Position numbers and translations under genes: made by a program
Notes under the pieces: model-generated
Seen by the model: only the letters and a program-made list of their open reading frames with translations
The model's database searches: none
Told to the model about the DNA's origin: nothing
Part shown: positions 28,451 through 36,516 of the stretch, one piece after another
Layout of the letters: each line of letters opens with the position of its first letter
How positions within the stretch are numbered: position 1 is the first letter of the stretch
Origin: Pseudoclavibacter chungangensis
GTDB lineage: Bacteria; Actinomycetota; Actinomycetes; Actinomycetales; Microbacteriaceae
DNA length: 64,000 nt
Assembly: GCF_013410545.1 (NCBI RefSeq)
Contig: NZ_JACCFV010000001.1
Location: 1,612,001 to 1,676,000 of the forward strand
Direction of reading: 5' to 3'

Positions 28451-30066
28451 GGCGCGATCCGCTGCGCCTGCCCCCGCTGCAGGCGCTGCTCGCGGGTGTC
28501 AGCGGCGGCATCATCCTGTCCTTCGCGTTCCCGGATCGCGGTTGGTGGCCGTGCGCGTTCCTCGGGGTCGCGTTCGTCCTGCTCGCGCTCCGAGGCCGCA
28601 GCGGCCCCGGCGCACTGGTCGTCGGGTTCGCGACGGGGCTCGCGTTCTACCTGCCGCTCATCTCGTGGGCGTCGCTCTTTCTCGGCCCCGTGCCGTACTC
28701 CGCCCTCTCGGTCGTCGAGTCGCTCTTCTGGGCCGCGGGCTCGCTCCTCATCACGCTCGCCTACCGTCGACTCCCGGGCACGGTAGCCGGGTCGGGCCCC
28801 GTCGTCGCCGTCGCCGTCGCGGGCCTGTGGACGCTGCGGGAGGCGATCGCGAGCACCTGGCCGTACGGCGGGTTCGCGTGGGGGAGGGTCGCCCAGTCGC
28901 AGTCCGCGAGTCCGTTCGCCGAACTCGTGTCCTGGCTCGGCCTCTCGGGCCTCTCGTTCGTCATCGTGCTCGTCGTCGCCCTGCTGCTCGAGGCACTCGC
29001 CGGCGCCGTCGCGCCGCCCGCAGTCGTGCCGCCACGCGTCGTCCCGGCCGACGCCGTCCCGTCACCCGTCGCCGCCCGACGCGCGGGCGCGTCCGACCGC
29101 GCGGTCCGCGCCCTCGCGGCCGCGGCGGCACTCGCCGTGCTCGCGGCGATCCCCGTGTTCCCGACCACGCAGACGGGCACGTTCCGCGTCGCCGCGGTGC
29201 AGGGTGACACCCCCGAGGCCGGCTACTTCGCGCCGGGGGAGCGAGGTGACGTCGTCCGTGCCCACCTCGAGACGACCTCGACGATCCCGTCCGATGCGAA
29301 GGTGCAGGCGATCCTGTGGCCCGAGGGCTCGGCCGACGTGAGTCCGGTCTACGACCGGGGCGTCGCGTTCGCGCTCACGCGGCTCGCGGAACGCTACGGT
29401 GCTCCCGTCGTCGCGAACACCGTGACCGTCGTGCGCGGCGAGACCGAGGACGACGACCGCTACTACAACACGCAGTTCGTGTGGACGGCCGACGGCGAGA
29501 TGGCCGACGAGGCGTCGAAGCAGCATCCCATCCCGTTCGGCGAGTACATCCCCGATCGTGACTTCTGGTACCCGCTCGCGCCGGACCTCATCGGACTCGT
29601 CCAGCGCGGCTACACGCCCGGCGACGGCCCGGCCGTCCTCGACGTCGACGGGACGCGCATCGGTTCGTTCATCTGCTTCGACATCGTCGACGATCGCGTG
29701 ATCCGGGACGCCGTCGAGGCCGGTGCGGGAGTCCTGTTCACCCCGACGAACAACGCCGACTTCGGTGACACACCGGAGCTCGCGCAGCAGCTCGCCTTCG
29801 CGCGATTGCGGGCGATGGAGACGGGTCGCGCGATCGTGCAGGTGTCGACCGTCGGCGACAGCGCGGTCTACGCCCCGGACGGCACCGAGCTCGCCGCGCT
29901 CGAGCGGTTCGAAGCGGGGGTCATGATCGTCGACCTCCCCGTCATGTCGGGGATCACGCCCGCCGTCGCGGCCGGGCGAGCGATCGAGTTCCTGCTCGCG
30001 GGCGCGGGCGTCGTCCTGCTCCTGTCGACGTTCGGCTACGGACGGCGAACGCCCCGGACCCGGTGA
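28447..30066 (+). CDS. lnt: Apolipoprotein N-acyltransferase Lnt
   Basis: The 539-residue product has an N-terminal membrane domain with six to seven hydrophobic spans and a nitrilase-like catalytic domain. The catalytic triad is visible as Glu293 (WPEGSAD), Lys358 (SKQHPIPFGEY) and Cys410 (FICFDIVDD), matching Glu267, Lys335 and Cys387 of the E. coli enzyme. It adds the third acyl chain to the N-terminal cysteine of lipoproteins. A final hydrophobic helix follows. The GTG at 28447 overlaps the helicase stop. Two lipoproteins earlier in the same cluster are plausible substrates. Confidence 0.94.
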   Translation: MRRDPLRLPPLQALLAGVSGGIILSFAFPDRGWWPCAFLGVAFVLLALRGRSGPGALVVGFATGLAFYLPLISWASLFLGPVPYSALSVVESLFWAAGSLLITLAYRRLPGTVAGSGPVVAVAVAGLWTLREAIASTWPYGGFAWGRVAQSQSASPFAELVSWLGLSGLSFVIVLVVALLLEALAGAVAPPAVVPPRVVPADAVPSPVAARRAGASDRAVRALAAAAALAVLAAIPVFPTTQTGTFRVAAVQGDTPEAGYFAPGERGDVVRAHLETTSTIPSDAKVQAILWPEGSADVSPVYDRGVAFALTRLAERYGAPVVANTVTVVRGETEDDDRYYNTQFVWTADGEMADEASKQHPIPFGEYIPDRDFWYPLAPDLIGLVQRGYTPGDGPAVLDVDGTRIGSFICFDIVDDRVIRDAVEAGAGVLFTPTNNADFGDTPELAQQLAFARLRAMETGRAIVQVSTVGDSAVYAPDGTELAALERFEAGVMIVDLPVMSGITPAVAAGRAIEFLLAGAGVVLLLSTFGYGRRTPRTR

Positions 30067-30093
30067 CGGGGCCGGGGCGCTCGGTGCCCTCCG

Positions 30094-30456
30094 CTAGGAC
30101 GAGGAACTCGTGCCGCGACGTGCGCGGAGCAGTTCCAATCGCTCTTCGAGGATGACCTCGAGTTCATCGCGCGTGCGTCGTTCGAGGAGCATGTCCCAGT
30201 GCGTGCGCTGGTGCTTCTCCTCGGGCGCCTCGTAGGGAACGAGGTCGCCCTCCTCGTCGAGCAGTCGCCCCTCGTCGCCGCTCTTCGGCGATTGCCAGGT
30301 CTCGGGGACCTCGGCCTCCGCCGCGAACGTGACGACGAAACGTTCGCCCGCCTCGGTCGCGTACACGCGCTGCTGTCGCTCGACGAGGACCACGCCCTCG
30401 TCGCTCTGGAGGCTCTGTGCACCGAGGCGCATGCCTCGGAGACTTCGATCAGCCAT
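30094..30456 (-). CDS. rbpA: RNA polymerase-binding protein RbpA
   Basis: The 120-residue product begins MADRSLRGMRLGAQSLQSDEG, the N-terminal tail of RbpA. It continues with the core domain (VYATEAGERFVVTFAAEAEVPETW) and ends with RTHWDMLLERRTRDELEVILEERLELLRARRG, the linker and sigma-interacting helix. RbpA is an actinobacterial factor that binds housekeeping sigma and stabilises the open complex. The zinc-ribbon cysteines of the Streptomyces protein are absent, as in the mycobacterial homologue. It is convergent with lnt across 27 bp. The ribosome-binding site GGGAGG precedes the ATG at 30456. Confidence 0.95.
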   Translation of the reverse strand: MADRSLRGMRLGAQSLQSDEGVVLVERQQRVYATEAGERFVVTFAAEAEVPETWQSPKSGDEGRLLDEEGDLVPYEAPEEKHQRTHWDMLLERRTRDELEVILEERLELLRARRGTSSSS

Positions 30457-30568
30457 ACCACTCCACCTCCCGGTTCAACGGGTATTCATATCGTGCCAAC
30501 CCGTGAGCGGGCCGACCGCTTCCCGGATCCGGCCCCGTCGAGCGGCGTGTTCGCGGGGAGCGTGCGCA

Positions 30569-31315
30569 TCATCGCCCCTGCACGACCGGAACCGCGAGGT
30601 CCGCCCGGTCGGTGACGATCCCGTCGATGCCGCGTGCCAGCAGTTCGCGCATCGTGTCGACGTCGTTGATCGTCCACACGTGCACCTCCCGCACGTGTCT
30701 GCGGAACGCGGCGAGCCGCTTCGGTGCGACGAGCGTGAGTCCCGCCTGACGGACCGGGATCTGCAGGGCCGCGACGCCGTCGAGCGCACGCGCGACGAGC
30801 CGGTCCCGCCCGAGTTCGATCCCGAGCAGTGCGGCCGCGATCCGTTCGCTCGACGCGCTCCGCGCGACACCGGGGAGGAGCCGGACGGCACGCGCGAGAC
30901 GCGCCTCACCGAACGAGGCGAGGAGCACGCGAGATCGTGAACGCGTCCGCCGGATCGCCGCCACGACCGGCTCCACGACACCGCCCACCTTCAGATCGAT
31001 GTTGAAGCGTGCCGTCGGGAAGGCGTCGAGCGCCTCCACCACCGTCGGGATCCCGTGCCCCTCGACCGAGCGGCGACGCAGATCGGCGAGCGTCAACTCG
31101 GCGACGGGCGTCGTGTCGCCGTCGAAGCGTTCGAGTGTGCGGTCGTGCCAGAGCACGGCGTGGCCGTCCCTCGTGACGTGCGCGTCGGTCTCGAGGTGCG
31201 TGGCACCGACCGCGAGTGCGGCGGCGAACGCCGCGAGCGTGTTCTCGGGAGCATCGAGCGCGAGTCCGCGGTGCGCGAGAACGCGCGGGGGAGCGGGTGC
31301 GAAGTACTGATCCAC
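30569..31315 (-). CDS. Glycerophosphodiester phosphodiesterase family protein
   Basis: The 248-residue product has the GDPD hallmarks: LAHRGLALDAPENTLAAF (His15, Arg16 and Glu24), HLETDAHVTRDGHAVLWHD (metal-binding Glu/Asp and catalytic His) and a C-terminal VHVWTINDVDTMRELLARG with GIDGIVTDRAD. It would hydrolyse glycerophosphodiesters to glycerol 3-phosphate and an alcohol. No signal peptide is present, so it is probably cytoplasmic. The GTG at 31315 is chosen because a TACCCT -10 ends 6 nt upstream. It is divergent from the SDR gene, and their -10 elements are less than 40 bp apart. Confidence 0.92.
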   Translation of the reverse strand: MDQYFAPAPPRVLAHRGLALDAPENTLAAFAAALAVGATHLETDAHVTRDGHAVLWHDRTLERFDGDTTPVAELTLADLRRRSVEGHGIPTVVEALDAFPTARFNIDLKVGGVVEPVVAAIRRTRSRSRVLLASFGEARLARAVRLLPGVARSASSERIAAALLGIELGRDRLVARALDGVAALQIPVRQAGLTLVAPKRLAAFRRHVREVHVWTINDVDTMRELLARGIDGIVTDRADLAVPVVQGR

Positions 31316-31321
31316 GCGGGA

Positions 31322-31327
31322 AGGGTA
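31322..31327 (-). promoter_or_regulatory. -10 hexamer of the GDPD gene
   Basis: TACCCT on the minus strand lies 6 nt before the GTG at 31315. The spacing implies a leaderless transcript. Confidence 0.45.
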
Positions 31328-31354
31328 GCGGCTCCCGCCGGGTGGCCGCCCCGC

Positions 31355-31360
31355 TAGACT
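31355..31360 (+). promoter_or_regulatory. -10 hexamer of the SDR gene
   Basis: TAGACT lies 6 nt before the ATG at 31367. The spacing implies a leaderless transcript. Confidence 0.5.
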
Positions 31361-31366
31361 CGCGGC

Positions 31367-32149
31367 ATGGCAGACACGACTCCGAACCCGCTCGCTCCCG
31401 GCTCGCTCGAGGGGGTGCGCGTGCTCGTGACGGGCTCGTCACGCGGTGTCGGCGCCGACACCGTCCGGTACTTCGCCGAGGCGGGCGCGAAGGTCGTCGT
31501 GAACTACCGCAACAAGGCCGCGCGTGCCGAGAAGCTCGTCGCGAAGATCCGCGAGGCGGGCGGCACGGCCATCGCGGTCGGTGCCGATCTGACCGATCCC
31601 GAGTCGCTCGCCGCGCTGTTCGACACGATCCGGGCCGAGTACGGCGGCCTCGACCTGCTCGTGCTCAACGCCTCGGGCGGCATGGAATCCGGCATGGGCG
31701 AGGACTACGCCCTCCGCCTCAACCGCGATGCGCAGGTCGCCGCGCTGCGCGGTGCGCTCGAACTCATGCCCGCGGGTGCGCGGGTCGTGTTCGTCACGAG
31801 CCACCAGGCCCACTTCATCGAGACCACGCCCACCATGCCCGAGTACGAGCCCGTCGCGCGCTCGAAGCGTGCGGGCGAGGACGCGCTCGTCGCACTCGTG
31901 CCGGAGCTCGACGAGCGCGGTATCGGCTTCGTCGTCGTCTCTGGCGACATGATCGAGGGCACCATCACCGCCACGCTGCTCGACCGGCTCAACCCGGGCG
32001 CGATCGAGGCTCGTCGCGAGGAGGCCGGGCGCCTCTACTCCGTCTCGGAGTTCGCGGCCGAGATCGCGAAGGCCGCGGTCGAGGACGTCCCCGCCGACCA
32101 CCTCGTGCTGCTCGGGGACGTGTCGGGCTTCACGCCGCTCCCGAACTGA
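31367..32149 (+). CDS. SDR family oxidoreductase lacking the canonical YxxxK tyrosine position
   Basis: The 260-residue product has the short-chain dehydrogenase Rossmann motif VTGSSRGVGAD (TGxxxGxG) and the structural LVLNASGG (NxxG-like). In the active-site region, FVTSHQAHFIETT gives the Ser. Where the family has YxxxK, this protein reads VARSK inside YEPVARSKRAGEDAL: the Lys is kept, but Val stands at the Tyr position, with a Tyr three residues earlier. That Tyr may substitute, or the protein may not be a normal dehydrogenase. NADP preference is suggested by NYRNKAARAE (Arg after strand 2). Start ATG 31367 follows a TAGACT -10. A UUCG-loop terminator follows the stop. Confidence 0.88.
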   Translation: MADTTPNPLAPGSLEGVRVLVTGSSRGVGADTVRYFAEAGAKVVVNYRNKAARAEKLVAKIREAGGTAIAVGADLTDPESLAALFDTIRAEYGGLDLLVLNASGGMESGMGEDYALRLNRDAQVAALRGALELMPAGARVVFVTSHQAHFIETTPTMPEYEPVARSKRAGEDALVALVPELDERGIGFVVVSGDMIEGTITATLLDRLNPGAIEARREEAGRLYSVSEFAAEIAKAAVEDVPADHLVLLGDVSGFTPLPN

Positions 32150-32160
32150 GCGCGAACGCC

Positions 32161-32192
32161 ACGACGCCGCCCGGTTCGCCGGGCGGCGTCGT
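32161..32192. terminator. 14-bp stem with UUCG tetraloop
   Basis: ACGACGCCGCCCGG (32161-32174) pairs with its complement at 32179-32192 around TTCG. The very stable hairpin lies 11 bp after the SDR stop and before the convergent SRPBCC gene, so it can serve as terminator on either strand. Confidence 0.8.
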
Positions 32193-32253
32193 CGTGCACG
32201 CGCTCGCCGATCCATGACCGTGAGCGGCCCGGGATCGCGTCGCCTCACCCCAC

Positions 32254-32724
32254 TCAGAACGCGGGATGCCGCTCCACGCGACGTTCGAGCAACGCGAGAT
32301 TCTTCGTGTCGTCGAGGTAGTCCGACAGGTCACCGAACTGCTCTCGCCACCCGGCACGGCACTCGGCGACGAGCACCTCGGCATAGTCGCCGCGGGGAAA
32401 ACCCGTCTCGACGACGCGGAGTTTCGCCTTGTGCTTCTGCTGCGAGACCCGGATCCGGACGGCCGTCGAGAAGTCGCCACGCTTCGTCGTCCAGTCGAAG
32501 CGCAGCTCCTCGGGGGCGCTCACCTCGGTGACCGTTCCGCGGGTGCGACGCGGCTTCTTCTTGCCCGGACGGACCGCCTCGGCCGACACGCGGGCACCGA
32601 CCTTCGGCTCGAACTCGAGCTCCGGCCACCACTGTCGGCGGATGCGCTCGTCGACGAGCGCCTGCCAGATCCACTCCGCGGGCAGCGCGAAGCGCACGGT
32701 GATGTCGAGCGATGGGGGGAACAC
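32254..32724 (-). CDS. SRPBCC (START/AHSA1-like) family protein
   Basis: The 156-residue product has the SRPBCC N-terminal strand and helix pattern (DITVRFALPAEWIWQALVDERIRRQWWPELEFEP), then basic loops (RPGKKKPRRTRGTVTEV) and strands (LRFDWTTKRGDFSTAVRIRV). The C-terminal long helix is in AGWREQFGDLSDYLDD. This fold binds hydrophobic ligands; Aha1-C/AHSA1-like bacterial proteins of this length are mostly uncharacterised. The stretch of lysines and arginines is unusual for the family and may contact nucleic acid or lipid (speculation). It is convergent with the SDR gene and 27 bp downstream of a small membrane protein gene. Confidence 0.82.
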   Translation of the reverse strand: MFPPSLDITVRFALPAEWIWQALVDERIRRQWWPELEFEPKVGARVSAEAVRPGKKKPRRTRGTVTEVSAPEELRFDWTTKRGDFSTAVRIRVSQQKHKAKLRVVETGFPRGDYAEVLVAECRAGWREQFGDLSDYLDDTKNLALLERRVERHPAF

Positions 32725-32751
32725 GGCCGTGGGCCGTTCGCGGGCTGGTGG

Positions 32752-32964
32752 CTACTTGCCGGAGCCGAGCTTCTTCTTCTGCGAGTGGCCGATCACCTGG
32801 AACGGGATCCAGAGTGCGAGCGAGTTGAGCAAGATGCCGGCGAAGAACACGAGCATGCGCAGGAGGTCCTGGTGCTCGGAGGTGTGGATCTGGAACGCGA
32901 GCCCATAGCACCACATGCCGACGGCGAAGATGATGATGCAGACAACGGCGATGAGGGCACTCAC
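32752..32964 (-). CDS. Small two-span membrane protein of unknown function
   Basis: The 70-residue product has two hydrophobic helices (ALIAVVCIIIFAVGMWCYGLAF and LLRMLVFFAGILLNSLALWI) and a basic C-terminus (GHSQKKKLGSGK). No family is recognised. The GTG at 32964 follows GGGGAG at a spacing of 8 nt, which supports it as a real small gene. It precedes the SRPBCC gene in the same direction. Confidence 0.7.
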   Translation of the reverse strand: MSALIAVVCIIIFAVGMWCYGLAFQIHTSEHQDLLRMLVFFAGILLNSLALWIPFQVIGHSQKKKLGSGK

Positions 32965-33253
32965 GCGACACGACTCCCCGGACTAGGCACATGCGGATTC
33001 TCCGCACACCCTCAGCCTAGTCGATCGTGACGCCTGCATCGGCGTTCGCCGACCCCTGCGTCGTGTTCTGCATGCCGTGGCGGCCGCTCGCGCGGGCGCA
33101 CATGGGGCAGAATCGATCGGCGCGTCGATGCGGACGCGTCCTGCCCGCGGGCCGGCACCGTCCGATCGACTCCCGACCGCCGACGTCACCCTCGTTCCGC
33201 CACCGCGACCGATCACCCACCACCGTCCCGGACCCGCCACCGGAAGGACCCCC

Positions 33254-35644
33254 ATGAGCACGACGCCGAACCGTGAAACCGAGGCCGCATCACCGCACCC
33301 CGCCGACACCCACGACCGCATCCGCGTCCGGGGTGCGCGCGAGAACAACCTCAAGAACGTCGACATCGACCTGCCGAAGCGTCGCCTGACCGTCTTCACG
33401 GGCGTCTCGGGCTCGGGGAAGAGCTCGCTCGTGTTCGGCACGATCGCCGCCGAGTCGCAGCGCATGATCAACGAGACCTACAGTACCTTCGTGCAGGGCT
33501 TCATGCCGACGCTCGCCCGGCCCGATGTCGACGTGCTCGACGGCCTCACGACCGCGATCATCGTCGACCAGGAGCGCATGGGCGCGAACGTCCGTTCGAC
33601 GGTCGGCACCGCGACCGACGTCAACACGATGCTCCGCATCCTCTACAGCCGACTGGGGGAGCCGCACATCGGTGGCCCGCAGGCGTTCTCCTTCAACGTC
33701 GCGTCCGCGAGCGGTGTCGGTGGGCTCACGGTCGACCGCGGAACGAAGACCGAGACCGAGCGTCGCGAGTTCTCGATCGTCGGTGGCATGTGCCCGCGGT
33801 GCGAGGGCATGGGCACCGTGTCCGACTTCGACCTCGCGCAGCTCTTCGACGAGTCGAAGTCGCTCGCGGAGGACGCGATCACGGTGCCCGGCTACAACGG
33901 GGGCGGCTGGAACGTCCGCCTGTTCAGCGGCTCCGGCTTCCTCGACCCCGACAAGAAGATCCGCGACTACACGGACGAGGAACGACACGACTTCCTCTAC
34001 CGGGAACCGGTGCGCGTCAAGGTCGAGGGCATCAACATGACGTACGAGGGCCTCATCCCGCGCATCCAGAAGTCGATGCTGAGCAAGGATCGCGAGTCGA
34101 TGCAGCCGCACATCCGCGCGTTCGTCGAGCGGGCGATCACGTTCACCACGTGCCCGGACTGCGACGGAACGCGGTTGAGTGCGCTCGCAAGGGCGTCACT
34201 CATCGAGGGGCGCAGCATCGCGGACCTCTGTGCGATGCAGATCAGCGACCTCGCGACGTGGATCCGCGACCTGGACGACGCATCCGTCGGCCCGCTCCTC
34301 ACGGCGCTCCGCGAGGTGCTCGACTCGTTCGTCGAGGTCGGTCTCGGCTATCTCTCGCTCTCGCGCCCCACGGGCACACTCTCGGGCGGCGAGTCGCAGC
34401 GGACGAAGATGATCCGGCACCTCGGCTCGGCGCTGACCGATGCGACGTACGTGTTCGACGAACCGACGATCGGCCTGCACCCGCACGACATCCGAACGAT
34501 GAACGAGCTGCTGCTGCGCCTGCGTGACAAGGGGAACACGGTGCTCGTCGTCGAGCACAAGCCCGAGGCGATCGCGATCGCCGACCACGTCGTCGACATC
34601 GGCCCCGGTGCGGGCACGAACGGCGGCGAGATCTGCTTCGAGGGCACGGTCGAGGGGCTCCGGCACAGTGGAACGCTCACCGGCACGCACCTCGACGACC
34701 GCTCGAGCGTCAAGCCGTCGGTGCGCACACCGAACGGCGCGATCGAGATCCGGGGCGCGAACGCGAACAATCTGCAGGACGTCGACGTCGACATCCCGCT
34801 CGGCGTGCTCGTCGTCGTCACGGGTGTCGCGGGATCGGGGAAGAGCTCGCTCATCCACTCGTCGCTGCCCGCGAGCGAGGACGTCGTGTCGATCGACCAG
34901 ACGGCCATCAAGGGATCGCGGCGCAGCAACCCGGCGACGTACACGGGCCTGCTCGAACCGATCCGCAAGGCGTTCGCGAAGGCCAACGGCGTGAAGCCGG
35001 CCCTGTTCAGCGCGAACTCGGAGGGTGCGTGCCCGAACTGCAAGGGCGCGGGCGTCGTGTACACGGACCTGGGCATCATGGCGGGGGTCTCGGCGCCGTG
35101 CGAACTGTGCGAGGGGCGGCGCTTCGACGCGGCCGTGCTCGAGTACCGTTTCGGGGGGCGCGACATCAGCCAGGTGCTCGCGATGTCGGTCGCCGAGGCG
35201 CTCGCGTTCTTCGGTGCGGGGGAGGGGCGCATCCCCGCGGCGCAGAAGATCCTGCAGCGCCTCGACGACGTGGGGCTCGGCTACCTCACGCTCGGTCAGC
35301 CGCTCACGACGCTCTCGGGCGGGGAACGTCAGCGACTCAAGCTCGCGACGCACATGGGGGAGTCGGGTGGGGTGTACGTGCTCGACGAGCCCACGACGGG
35401 CCTGCACCTCGCCGACGTCGAGCAATTGCTCGGCCTGCTCGACCGGCTCGTCGACGCGGGCAAGTCGGTCGTCGTCATCGAGCACCATCAGGCCGTCATG
35501 GCCCACGCCGACTGGATCATCGATCTCGGTCCGGGTGCCGGCACCGACGGCGGCCACGTCGTGTTCGAGGGCACGCCGGAGGCGCTCGTCGCGGACGCCT
35601 CGACGCTGACGGGCCGCCACCTCGCCGACTACGTGCACCCCTGA
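33254..35644 (+). CDS. UvrA-like ABC ATPase (short UvrA paralogue)
   Basis: The 796-residue product has two ABC modules as in UvrA: Walker A GVSGSGKSSLVFG and GVAGSGKSSLIHS, signatures LSGGESQRTKM and LSGGERQRLKL, Walker B VFDEPTIGLHPHD and VLDEPTTGLHLAD. Zinc-finger CxxC pairs are present (CPRCEGMG, CPDCDGTR, CPNCKGAG, CELCEGRR). It is about 150 residues shorter than canonical UvrA (about 950). It falls with the paralogues annotated as excinuclease subunit or DrrC-like drug-resistance proteins, so it is probably not the main repair UvrA. Whether it binds damaged or drug-intercalated DNA is inference. The ATG at 33254 follows GGAAGGA. It is alone, with a large hairpin 75 bp after its stop. 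Confidence 0.9.
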   Translation: MSTTPNRETEAASPHPADTHDRIRVRGARENNLKNVDIDLPKRRLTVFTGVSGSGKSSLVFGTIAAESQRMINETYSTFVQGFMPTLARPDVDVLDGLTTAIIVDQERMGANVRSTVGTATDVNTMLRILYSRLGEPHIGGPQAFSFNVASASGVGGLTVDRGTKTETERREFSIVGGMCPRCEGMGTVSDFDLAQLFDESKSLAEDAITVPGYNGGGWNVRLFSGSGFLDPDKKIRDYTDEERHDFLYREPVRVKVEGINMTYEGLIPRIQKSMLSKDRESMQPHIRAFVERAITFTTCPDCDGTRLSALARASLIEGRSIADLCAMQISDLATWIRDLDDASVGPLLTALREVLDSFVEVGLGYLSLSRPTGTLSGGESQRTKMIRHLGSALTDATYVFDEPTIGLHPHDIRTMNELLLRLRDKGNTVLVVEHKPEAIAIADHVVDIGPGAGTNGGEICFEGTVEGLRHSGTLTGTHLDDRSSVKPSVRTPNGAIEIRGANANNLQDVDVDIPLGVLVVVTGVAGSGKSSLIHSSLPASEDVVSIDQTAIKGSRRSNPATYTGLLEPIRKAFAKANGVKPALFSANSEGACPNCKGAGVVYTDLGIMAGVSAPCELCEGRRFDAAVLEYRFGGRDISQVLAMSVAEALAFFGAGEGRIPAAQKILQRLDDVGLGYLTLGQPLTTLSGGERQRLKLATHMGESGGVYVLDEPTTGLHLADVEQLLGLLDRLVDAGKSVVVIEHHQAVMAHADWIIDLGPGAGTDGGHVVFEGTPEALVADASTLTGRHLADYVHP

Positions 35645-35718
35645 CGCACCCGAGCTCAGCCGAGCTGACGCGGACGCACCCAGACGCACCCCAGCCGCAC
35701 CCAGCTCCACATCCAGCC

Positions 35719-35779
35719 GCATCCAGCCGGGTTGTTGCTACCGGGCCCGGGGCCCGGTAGCAACAACCCGGCTGGATGC
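35719..35779. terminator. 29-bp perfect hairpin with 3-nt loop, second copy of the 3118 element
   Basis: The arms 35719-35747 and 35751-35779 are perfectly complementary around CGG. Bases GCCGGGTTGTTGC and onward (22 nt per arm) are identical to the hairpin at 3118-3174, while the flanks (GCATCCA/TGGATGC) and the loop differ. There is no T-run, so it may act as a factor-dependent terminator or be a dispersed repeat. Confidence 0.75.
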
Positions 35780-35858
35780 GCGTCGACGTCGACCCGACAT
35801 CGTCAGTTCACGAAGACACAAACACTCCGGTCAATAAGATATAAACGTTCTGGCTCCG

Positions 35859-36431
35859 ATTATGACAATATTGCAGCGAGGCGAAGCGTCTCGTGCCACG
35901 CCGGGGCACCCGCGCGCTCACGAGCGTGGTCGACGACCGGGCACAACGGTGGGGCACAGCAGCCTGTCACGCATTGACCCAGCCTTTCGCGCTCGCCGTT
36001 CGCGGACGCCATCCACCGTCGGCGAGCACGGAACCCCAAGTCGTGGAACACCGGGCCGCGGTCACGATGCGACGAGCGGCACGCCGGGACGTGCGCCACA
36101 CGGAAATCCGGGCCGACGGACCAGGTCGAACTCGCCCTGACATCGCGGCCAACAGCGACACTCGTGGGCGACGACCGCCGGCGACGACGACGCCACACGG
36201 CCGAGAACCCGAGCCACCGACACCGATGTCGCCCAACACGACCCACGGACGACACCAGCGTCGTGGGTTCGACGACAACGCGCACGACATCCTCGAGAAC
36301 GCCGACATCGCGGTCACCGACAACAGCCGCGACACACGCACGAGCCGAGCACTCGCGACACCGACTGTTCCGTCCGCCCGAGGCACTCTCGCACGCCACA
36401 TCGAACATCCGATAATGCACATTATGACAAT
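35859..36431. other. Gene-poor island between 11-bp direct repeats
   Basis: ATTATGACAAT occurs at 35859-35869 and again at 36421-36431. The 550 bp between them are less GC-rich, ACG-rich and lack the codon bias of neighbouring genes. A plus-strand frame (35893-36435) is open almost exactly across the island. Its product is hydrophilic and unlike any family I know, so I do not call it a gene. The 60 bp upstream are AT-rich (AATAAGATATAAACG). Confidence 0.45.
36412..36425. promoter_or_regulatory. Palindrome ATAATG-CA-CATTAT
   Basis: This perfect 6-bp inverted repeat with a 2-nt centre overlaps the right direct repeat of the island. It lies 92 bp upstream of the tyrosine phosphatase start, so it is a candidate operator. 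Confidence 0.35.
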
Positions 36432-36504
36432 CTGATGAGTCGCTCCTGGAGTGGATGACATCGGCGTTGCCGTCGAGAGCCCGCACACACACCGCCACGT
36501 CACC

Positions 36505-36510
36505 TAGGCT
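36505..36510 (+). promoter_or_regulatory. -10 hexamer of the tyrosine phosphatase gene
   Basis: TAGGCT lies 6 nt before the ATG at 36517. The spacing implies a leaderless transcript. Confidence 0.5.
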
Positions 36511-36516
36511 CCCTGA

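Noticed and set aside
30094..30456. RbpA missing its zinc site as a sign of degeneration
   Set aside because: The mycobacterial RbpA also lacks a complete zinc site, so this is normal variation.
33254..35644. The UvrA-like gene as the genome's main uvrA
   Set aside because: It is about 150 residues shorter than canonical UvrA and lies alone in an accessory region.
33290..35722. Long antisense frames across the UvrA-like gene
   Set aside because: They exist only because stop codons are rare in GC-rich antisense frames. The plus strand has both complete ABC modules.
35893..36435. 180-codon frame spanning the island between direct repeats
   Set aside because: It is hydrophilic, without any recognisable family or codon bias. 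Left as an island description instead of a gene call.
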